A DNA stretch of 64,000 nucleotides. It comes from JALORV01 sp963712485 (GTDB lineage: Bacteria; Pseudomonadota; Gammaproteobacteria; Burkholderiales; Burkholderiaceae_F). A program made the translations under genes and the position numbers. The stretch is taken from positions 186,001 to 250,000 of the forward strand of contig CAVQID010000019.1 in assembly GCA_963712485.1 (NCBI GenBank). Reading direction: 5' to 3'. Positions 58,277 to 64,000 of the stretch are shown piece after piece. The notes under the pieces were generated by a model that was not told where the DNA came from, ran no database searches, and saw only the letters and a program-made list of their open reading frames with translations. The number at the start of each line of letters is the position of its first letter. The stretch's first letter is position 1.

Positions 58277-59178
58277 GTTCCGTGGGCGGGTCTGCGCGGG
58301 AGGAGGGTAACCGCGATGGCGCCGACGACAAAGCCGACGGCGATCCAGTCGTGCCAGCTTGGCACCTCGCCGACGATGAAGGTTGCAGACAGGATGCCGA
58401 CCAGCGGTACCGCCATGATTGAAAACGCGCTCGCAGTCGCGGGCAACTCACGCGCCAGGCCGAACCAGATGATCTGCGCGATGCCGTAGTTGATGGCAAA
58501 ACCCCAGATGAGTGCGGCCCACATCGGTGCCGAGAACGTCCACGTCGGGAACGGTTCGACGATCGCGGCGGTGACCCAGAAGGCGGCGCTCGACAGCAGC
58601 ATCATCCAGACCGTCAGAACGGGTGTCGGCAGGCTCAGCCGGCTGCGGCGTATCAGGATCGTGCCCAGCGCCCACGACAGCGCGGCCAGTTGCATCCACA
58701 GGATACCGAGCGGATTGCCAGCCAGCGTGCGCAGCTCGTCACCGAGCAGAAGCAGAACGGCGATGGCCACACAGGCGGCGGCCCAGGCGATGCGCCGCGT
58801 CAGATATCCGCCGAAAAAGACGATCGACAGCAGCACGGTCCAGATCGGCATCGTGAATCCCAGTATGGCTGCCCGGCCGGACGCGAGCGCCTGGACGCCG
58901 AGGATGGAAAACAGATGCCAGCCGAAGATGTTGGTAGCTGCCAGCTTCACCATCGCCGGCCACGTGGTCCGCGGCAGCCGCATGTCGTGCCCGCGGCTGG
59001 CATAGAAGGCGAGAAGCAGCAGCGACCCGCCGGTCATCGTCACCGCGCGGAAGTAGAGCGGCGTGAGTTCGCGCAGCGAGAACTTCATCAGCGGCCAGTT
59101 GAAGCCCCACATCAGCGTGAGCGCTGCGAGCCCGATCAGTGCGCCGCGGCGGAGCGCGGGCCCCGTACCCGTCGCCAT
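58273..59178 (-). CDS. EamA/DMT family transporter
   Basis: 301 residues, ten predicted helices in two EamA repeats: LIGLAALTLMWGFNWPLMKF start, and LAALSWALGTILIRRSRL at the second repeat. The family exports metabolites or imports vitamins; no substrate is visible. It lies between thyA (9 bp upstream) and folA (4-nt overlap) on the same strand, so all three are probably one transcript. A link to folate or nucleotides is only positional. Confidence 0.9.
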   Translation of the reverse strand: MATGTGPALRRGALIGLAALTLMWGFNWPLMKFSLRELTPLYFRAVTMTGGSLLLLAFYASRGHDMRLPRTTWPAMVKLAATNIFGWHLFSILGVQALASGRAAILGFTMPIWTVLLSIVFFGGYLTRRIAWAAACVAIAVLLLLGDELRTLAGNPLGILWMQLAALSWALGTILIRRSRLSLPTPVLTVWMMLLSSAAFWVTAAIVEPFPTWTFSAPMWAALIWGFAINYGIAQIIWFGLARELPATASAFSIMAVPLVGILSATFIVGEVPSWHDWIAVGFVVGAIAVTLLPRRPAHGT

Positions 59179-59187
59179 GATCAGGTC

Positions 59188-59982
59188 CTAGACCGCGACC
59201 GGCGCTTTGATGTGCGGATGCGGGTCGTAGTCGACGATCTCGAAATCCTGGTACGCATAGTCGAAGAGAGATGCCGGCCTGCGCTTGATGACGAGTCTCG
59301 GATAAGGCCGAGGATCGCGCGACAGTTGCTCGCGCACCTGGTCGAAGTGGTTGCTGTAGATGTGGCAATCACCGCCGGTCCAGACGAAGTCGCCGACGCC
59401 GAGGTCGCACTGCTGCGCCACCATGTGCGTCAGCAGCACGTAGCTGGCGATGTTGAACGGCACGCCGAGGAAGATGTCGCAACTGCGCTGGTAGAGCTGA
59501 CAGCTCAGCTTGCCGTCAGCCACGTAGAACTGGAACAGCAGGTGACAGGGTGGCAGCGCCATCTTCGGAATGTCGCTGACATTCCAGGCCGAGACGATCA
59601 GCCGACGCGAATCCGGGTTGGACTTGATCTGCTGCACCACCTGCGCGATCTGGTCGATCGAGCCGCCGTCAGGCGTCGGCCACGAGCGCCACTGCACGCC
59701 GTAAACCGGTCCGAGTTCGCCGTCGTCGCGCGCCCACTCGTCCCAGATCGTGACCTTGTTGTCGCGCAGGTATTTGACATTGCTCGAACCCTGCAGGAAC
59801 CACAGCAGTTCGTGGATGATCGAGCGCAGGTGCAGCTTCTTGGTCGTGACGAGCGGGAAACCCTCGCCGAGGTCGAAGCGCATCTGGTAGCCGAACCATG
59901 AGCGGGTGCCGGTGCCGGTCCGGTCGGCCTTGACCGCGCCATGTTCGAACACATGGCGCATGAAGTCTTCGTATTGACGCAT
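59188..59982 (-). CDS. thyA: Thymidylate synthase
   Basis: 264 residues, the same length as E. coli ThyA. MRQYEDFMRHVFEHGAVKAD then DRTGTGTRSWFGYQMRFDL, WDEWARDDGELGPVYGVQWR, LPPCHLLFQFYVADGKL with the catalytic Cys, and DFVWTGGDCHIYSNH. It methylates dUMP with methylene-tetrahydrofolate. ATG 59982 gives the standard start; the open frame extends further. No frame break, in contrast to its neighbour folA. Confidence 0.97.
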   Translation of the reverse strand: MRQYEDFMRHVFEHGAVKADRTGTGTRSWFGYQMRFDLGEGFPLVTTKKLHLRSIIHELLWFLQGSSNVKYLRDNKVTIWDEWARDDGELGPVYGVQWRSWPTPDGGSIDQIAQVVQQIKSNPDSRRLIVSAWNVSDIPKMALPPCHLLFQFYVADGKLSCQLYQRSCDIFLGVPFNIASYVLLTHMVAQQCDLGVGDFVWTGGDCHIYSNHFDQVREQLSRDPRPYPRLVIKRRPASLFDYAYQDFEIVDYDPHPHIKAPVAV

Positions 59983-60133
59983 CGGCGGGATTCTATCGGG
60001 CCGCGGCCGCGCTTCCCGCGGCGCAGCAATAGAGTGCACCACCAGTGGTCGCTGCGCGCCGCTTGCAGTAGGCTGCGCCACCGCGCCGCACGGGCGAAAC
60101 GGCGAATCGGGCAGAGCACACCACGGGGGAGAC

Positions 60134-61815
60134 ATGAGCAGAGAACCGGCTGATACTGGACTACGTCCTCGACCACGAGGCAAAACTCGGCGATCGCGTC
60201 TACATGACGCAGCCGATCGGCAACAACCAGGTCATGGACTACACCTGGGCGCAGGTGGTGGACCAGTCGCGTCGCATGGCGGCGCACCTGCAGAGCCTCG
60301 GTTATCCGCCCGGCACGCGCATCGCGATCCTGTCGAAGAATTGCGCACACTTCATCATGGCCGAGCTGGCCATCTGGATGGCGGGCTACACGACCGTCGC
60401 GATCTTCCCGACCGAGACCGCCGAGACCATCAACTACGTGCTGACGCACAGCGAGTCGAGCCTGCTGTTCGTCGGCAAGCTCGACACCTGGCCGCACCAG
60501 CAGCCGGGCGTGCCCGAAGGGCCTGCCGTGCATCGCCTTTCCGCTGGCGCCGAAGACCGACTTCGACACCTGGGACGCGATCGTCGCCCGCACTTCGCCG
60601 CTCGCCGGCAAGCCGTCGCGAAAAGCCGATGAGCTGGCGATGCTGATCTACACCTCCGGCTCGACCGGGACGCCGAAGGGCGTGATGATCCGCTTCGACG
60701 CGTTCACGCGCGCCGGCGAAGGCATCGCTGCCGACGTAGTGCACGCGTCGTGTCGGCGGCGACGGACAACCGCATGCTGTCGTACCTGCCGCTGGCGCAC
60801 AGCTTCGAGCGTACGTGGGCCGAAGGCGCGTCGCTGGTCAACGGCCGACTCCACCTGTTCTTCGCCGAGTCGCTCGACACCTTCCTGCAGGACCTGCAGC
60901 GCACCCGGCCGACCTTGTTCCTGTCGGTGCCGCGGCTGTGGCTGAAGTTCCAGCAGGGCGTGTTCGCGAAGATGCCGCCCGCCAAGCTCGACCGGCTGCT
61001 CGGCATTCCGATCCTCGGCAAGATCGTCGCGAAGAAGGTGCGGCCGGGCTCGGGCTCGATCAGGTGAAGTTGGCGGGCAGCGGATCGGCGCCGATCCCGC
61101 CTGGCCTGATCGACTGGTACCGGCGCATCGGCCTGCCGCTGTACGAGGGTTACGGCATGACCGAGGACAGCTCGTACTCGCACGTGTCGGACGTCGAGCA
61201 CAACGCGCCCGGCTACGTCGGCGTGCCGTTGCCCGGCGTGCAGGTGCGCTCAGCGACGAGGGCGAAGTGCTGATCAAGTCACCGGGACAGTGCAGCGGCT
61301 ACTACAAGCAGCCGGAGCTGACCGCGGCGTCCTTCACCGAGGACGGCTTCTTCCGCACTGGCGACCTCGGCGAGCGTCGCCCCGACGGCCTGCTGAAGCT
61401 GACCGGCCGCGCGAAGGAATTGTTCAAGACGGCGAAGGGCAAGTACGTCGCGCCGGCGCCGATCGAGAACCGCATCAACGCGCACCCGATGGTGGAACTG
61501 TCGCTGGTGTCCGGCGTCGGCCAGCCGGCCGCCTACGCGATGGTGATCCTGGCCGAGCACCTGCGGCCGCGCATGAAGGAGTCGGAGCTGCGCGCGCAGG
61601 TCGAGAAGGAGATGCACCAGCTGCTGCAGGAGATCAATGCCGCGGTGTCTGACCACGAGCAGCTGCACATGATCGTCGTCGCGCAGGATCCCTGGTCGAT
61701 CGAGAACGGCTTCCTGACGCCGACGATGAAGGTCAGGCGCGGCCGCATCGAGAAGGCCATGGAGCCGCACGTGGAAAGCTGGTACGCCACCAAGCGGCGC
61801 GTGCACTGGCACTGA
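60134..61815 (+). CDS. Long-chain acyl-CoA synthetase/AMP-binding ligase (five frame breaks in this sequence)
   Basis: About 560 residues of a fatty acid-CoA ligase. In order: MSEN/RLILDYVLDHEAK start (break near 60141), YTWAQVVDQSRRMAAHL, CIAFPLAPKTDFDTWD (break near 60520), AMP-binding P-loop LIYTSGSTGTPKGVM, RMLSYLPLAHSFERTWAE (break near 60750), KLAGSGSAPIPPG and YEGYGMTEDSSYSH (break near 61047), then SPGQCSGYYKQPE and GRAKELFKTAKGKYVAPAP (break near 61249). Across the breaks no catalytic segment is missing. GGGGGAG precedes ATG 60134. It ends 6 bp before the ThDP enzyme gene. Confidence 0.92.
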
Positions 61816-61821
61816 CGAGGG

Positions 61822-63576
61822 ATGGACAGCAAGCCGCTGCCTGCGCGCCATGGGGGTGACCGGGTAGCCGAGGTGCTGCATGCGCACGGCGTGCGCTTCG
61901 TCTTCACGCTGTGCGGCGGGCACATCTCGCCGATCCTGGCGGCTGCCAAGGCGCGCGGTGTCCGCATCGTCGACACACGGCACGAGGCCACGGCGGTGTT
62001 CGCGGCGGACGCCTACGCACGCGTCACCGGTCGCCCGGGAGTCGCGGCCGTCACCGCGGGCCCCGGACTGACCAACACGATCACGGCCCTGAAGAACGCA
62101 CAGCTGGCGCAGAGCCCGGTGGTGCTGATCGGCGGCGGAGCGCCGACGGCACTGCAGGGCCGCGGTGCGCTGCAGGACATCGATCAGCGCTCACTGATCG
62201 CGCCGCACGTCAAGCAGGTCGCGCAGGTCAAGCGCGTGCGCGACCTGGGGCCGGCGATGAACGAGGCCCTGAGTGTCGCCGCGAGCGGCGTGCCGGGCCC
62301 GGTGTTCGTCGAATGCCCGGTCGACCTGCTGTACGACGAGACGCTGATCCGGCAGTGGTACGCCGATGCCGCCGGCAAGGGCACGGCGCTCGGCGATCGG
62401 CTGCTGCGCTGGTACCTGAACCGTCATGCGTCGCGCATGTTCGCGGGCGCGGAGGCGGGCGGCACGCCGGCCGTCATCCATGTCGAGGCACCGCGCGCAC
62501 CCGAAGCATCGATCGCGCGCGCGGCGGAAGCTCTGGCCAGGGCCGAACGACCGTTGTTCGTCATCGGCAGCCAGGCGCTGCTGATGGCTGATCACGCACG
62601 CGCGATCGCGGAGGCGGTCACCCAGCTCGGGATTCCGGTCTACCTGTCCGGCATGGCGCGCGGCCTGCTGGGCAGCAATCATCCGCTGCAGATGCGCCAT
62701 GCGCGCCGCAATGCGCTGCGCGAATCGGACTGCGTGCTGCTGGCCGGCGTGCCATGCGACTTCCGCCTGGACTACGGCCGCCATGTGCGCCGCTCGGCCA
62801 CGCTGATCGCGGCGAATCGCAGTGCGAAGGACGCGCGCATGAATCGCCGACCGACGATCGCGGCGATCGGCGATGCCGGCCTGACGCTGGAAGCGCTGGC
62901 GCAGCGGCTCGGCGAGCGCGCGCAGCGCCCCGACTGGATTGCGCAGCTGCGTGCGCGCGACGAGACGCGCGAACGCGAGATCGATGCGCAGGCCGCGACC
63001 GCCGGCGAGCACGTGAATCCGATCGCATTCTTTCCGCGCGCTCGACCGGGTGGCCGGCCCCAACGCGGTCATGGTCGCCGACGGCGGCGATTTCGTGGCG
63101 ACGGCGTCCTACATCGTCCGCCCGCGCGGCCCGCTGACATGGCTGGACCCCGGCGCTTTCGGCACGCTGGGCGTCGGTGCCGGCTTTGCGCTCGGTGCGC
63201 AGGTCGCGCGGCCGCAGGACGAGGTCTGGCTGATCTGGGGCGATGGCGCCAGCGGTTACGGACTCGTGGAGTTCGACACGTTCGTGCGCCACGGTATTCC
63301 GGTCATTGCCGTGGTCGGCAACGACGCCAGCTGGGCGCAGATCGCGCGCGAACAGGTCAAGATGCTCAACGACGATGTCGGTACCGTGCTGGCGCGCAGC
63401 GACTACCACGCGGTGGTGCAGGGATTCGGCGCGGCTGGCCTGGTGATCAGAGAACGTTGGGCGAGGTCGAGCCGGTGCTGCAGCAGGCCCGCGAGATCGC
63501 GCGCAGCGGCAGACCGGTGCTGGTCAACGTCTGGCTCGACCGCACCGACTTCCGCGAGGGATCGATCTCGATGTGA
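61822..63576 (+). CDS. Thiamine diphosphate enzyme of the acetolactate synthase/2-hydroxyacyl-CoA lyase superfamily, ILVBL/HACL2-like (two frame breaks here)
   Basis: About 585 residues. RVAEVLHAHGVRFVFTLCGG, RHEATAVFAADAYARV with the catalytic Glu, TAGPGLTNTITALKNAQLAQ and RGALQDIDQRSLIAP near the N-terminus; C-terminal LIWGDGASGYGLVEF contains the GDG ThDP/Mg motif. The N-terminal run is strikingly similar to vertebrate ILVBL (HACL2), a 2-hydroxyacyl-CoA lyase, more than to bacterial IlvB as I remember them. Frame changes occur at 63033-63036 (extra C) and around 63446-63460. It is directly downstream of an acyl-CoA ligase gene, fitting cleavage of a 2-hydroxyacyl-CoA. Confidence 0.88.
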   Translation: MDSKPLPARHGGDRVAEVLHAHGVRFVFTLCGGHISPILAAAKARGVRIVDTRHEATAVFAADAYARVTGRPGVAAVTAGPGLTNTITALKNAQLAQSPVVLIGGGAPTALQGRGALQDIDQRSLIAPHVKQVAQVKRVRDLGPAMNEALSVAASGVPGPVFVECPVDLLYDETLIRQWYADAAGKGTALGDRLLRWYLNRHASRMFAGAEAGGTPAVIHVEAPRAPEASIARAAEALARAERPLFVIGSQALLMADHARAIAEAVTQLGIPVYLSGMARGLLGSNHPLQMRHARRNALRESDCVLLAGVPCDFRLDYGRHVRRSATLIAANRSAKDARMNRRPTIAAIGDAGLTLEALAQRLGERAQRPDWIAQLRARDETREREIDAQAATAGEHVNPIAFFPRARPGGRPQRGHGRRRRRFRGDGVLHRPPARPADMAGPRRFRHAGRRCRLCARCAGRAAAGRGLADLGRWRQRLRTRGVRHVRAPRYSGHCRGRQRRQLGADRARTGQDAQRRCRYRAGAQRLPRGGAGIRRGWPGDQRTLGEVEPVLQQAREIARSGRPVLVNVWLDRTDFREGSISM

Positions 63577-63785
63577 ACCGCGCGCCGGCTCCGCGGCCGG
63601 ACTCGCGCCGTTACTGCCGACAGGTTGGCCACACCGACCTTAGGGGTTGGTATGAGAATTTCGCCGCAGGTCGCGCGGCAGCAATGGGTGGTGCCGCTAT
63701 CGGGCTCACGTGGATCCTGGCGTCCTCCAACTCACGAGCGAGGCGCTGCGGCACCCCGCTGAATCCCGGGCGAATGTTCATGAGC

Positions 63786-64000
63786 TCAACGATTCTCGAG
63801 CCGACTGTAGTCGAAGATGCCCGCTTCGACCGGTGCCCACGCGGCGTACGCATCGATCAGTTCATCGCTCGTGGCCCAGAAGCGCGGGTTGGTGCGGCGA
63901 ATCGCGTAGCGATCGGCGAGCTTGCGGTAGTCGTTTTCCGACGCCATTGATCCGACTGCATTCGCGAGCGCGGGCAGGTCCGCCGCCTTGACGCTGAAAA
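63786..64000 (-). CDS. C-terminal end of an unidentified minus-strand gene
   Basis: An open frame with no stop enters from beyond the right edge and ends with TGA at 63786-63788. The visible 71 residues contain DYRKLADRYAIRRTNPRFWA then SDELIDAYAAWAPVEAGIFD and YSRLENR, a sensible protein composition with aromatic and charged residues, unlike the random frames around it. I do not recognise the family. The preceding 209 bp (63577-63785) between it and the ThDP enzyme hold no supported feature. Confidence 0.6.
   Translation of the reverse strand, partial: FSVKAADLPALANAVGSMASENDYRKLADRYAIRRTNPRFWATSDELIDAYAAWAPVEAGIFDYSRLENR

Noticed and set aside
63611..63853. 80-residue minus-strand frame at the right end
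   Set aside because: It overlaps the better-supported C-terminal fragment at 63786-64000 in another frame and has a composition typical of non-coding GC-rich sequence.

Overview
The window is chromosomal DNA of a GC-rich Gram-negative bacterium, most likely a betaproteobacterium. Three gene orders typical of that class support this: glnE divergent from yhdP-nitrilase-tldD; recN/nadK/hrcA/hemH/grpE/dnaK/dnaJ; and ilvE followed by a short zinc-finger gene. No phage genes, insertion sequences, CRISPR array, rRNA or tRNA were seen. Almost everything is housekeeping or conserved accessory metabolism, so the interest lies mainly in regulation, small genes and unusual neighbourhoods.

Layout, left to right. 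0-1.3 kb: start of an SPFH/band-7 membrane protein with a 26-bp perfect palindrome over its ribosome-binding region, and a DUF2189 membrane protein. 1.5-4.4 kb (minus): phospholipid genes plsC-like and cdsA-like, then a DAHP synthase gene preceded by a phenylalanine-rich leader peptide and an attenuator-type terminator. 4.6-14.3 kb: tldD, nitrilase-family hydrolase and yhdP on minus, glnE on plus. 14.3-25.4 kb: an MFS transporter, an azlCD exporter, an outer-membrane barrel protein, ilvE and small neighbours, a YheT-type hydrolase, ferredoxin-NADP reductase, bepA-like protease, moaC and an ornithine-cyclodeaminase-family gene. 25.7-40.1 kb: the recN/nadK/hrcA/hemH/grpE/dnaK/dnaJ region, interrupted by a nitric-oxide/iron-sulfur repair gene (RIC), a DUF5666 lipoprotein and a DUF6502 protein. 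40.2-48.5 kb: a flavoprotein, a FecR/DUF6600 lipoprotein, a large PLP decarboxylase, threonine aldolase and an NmrA-like protein. 48.6-60 kb: a membrane protein of unknown function, a tandem glycine riboswitch, gcvT-gcvH-gcvP, a cytochrome c, serine deaminase, an alpha/beta hydrolase, and thyA-EamA-folA. 60.1-63.6 kb: an acyl-CoA ligase directly followed by a ThDP enzyme resembling vertebrate ILVBL/HACL2, a plausible alpha-oxidation module. The last bases hold the C-terminal end of an unidentified minus-strand gene.

Functionally, the right half concentrates glycine/serine/threonine and one-carbon folate metabolism. Threonine aldolase makes glycine, the riboswitch-controlled cleavage system splits it to methylene-tetrahydrofolate, serine deaminase drains serine, and ThyA/FolA consume and recycle the folate.

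Eleven conserved genes carry about 22 apparent single-base frameshifts: aroG, plsC-like, MFS, OCD-like, dnaJ, FAD protein, gcvP, cytochrome c, folA, acyl-CoA ligase and ThDP enzyme. The reading frame resumes at once in a neighbouring frame each time, mostly at short C/G runs, with no independent nonsense mutations. I read these as sequencing or assembly errors, and give the whole gene span with the break points noted.
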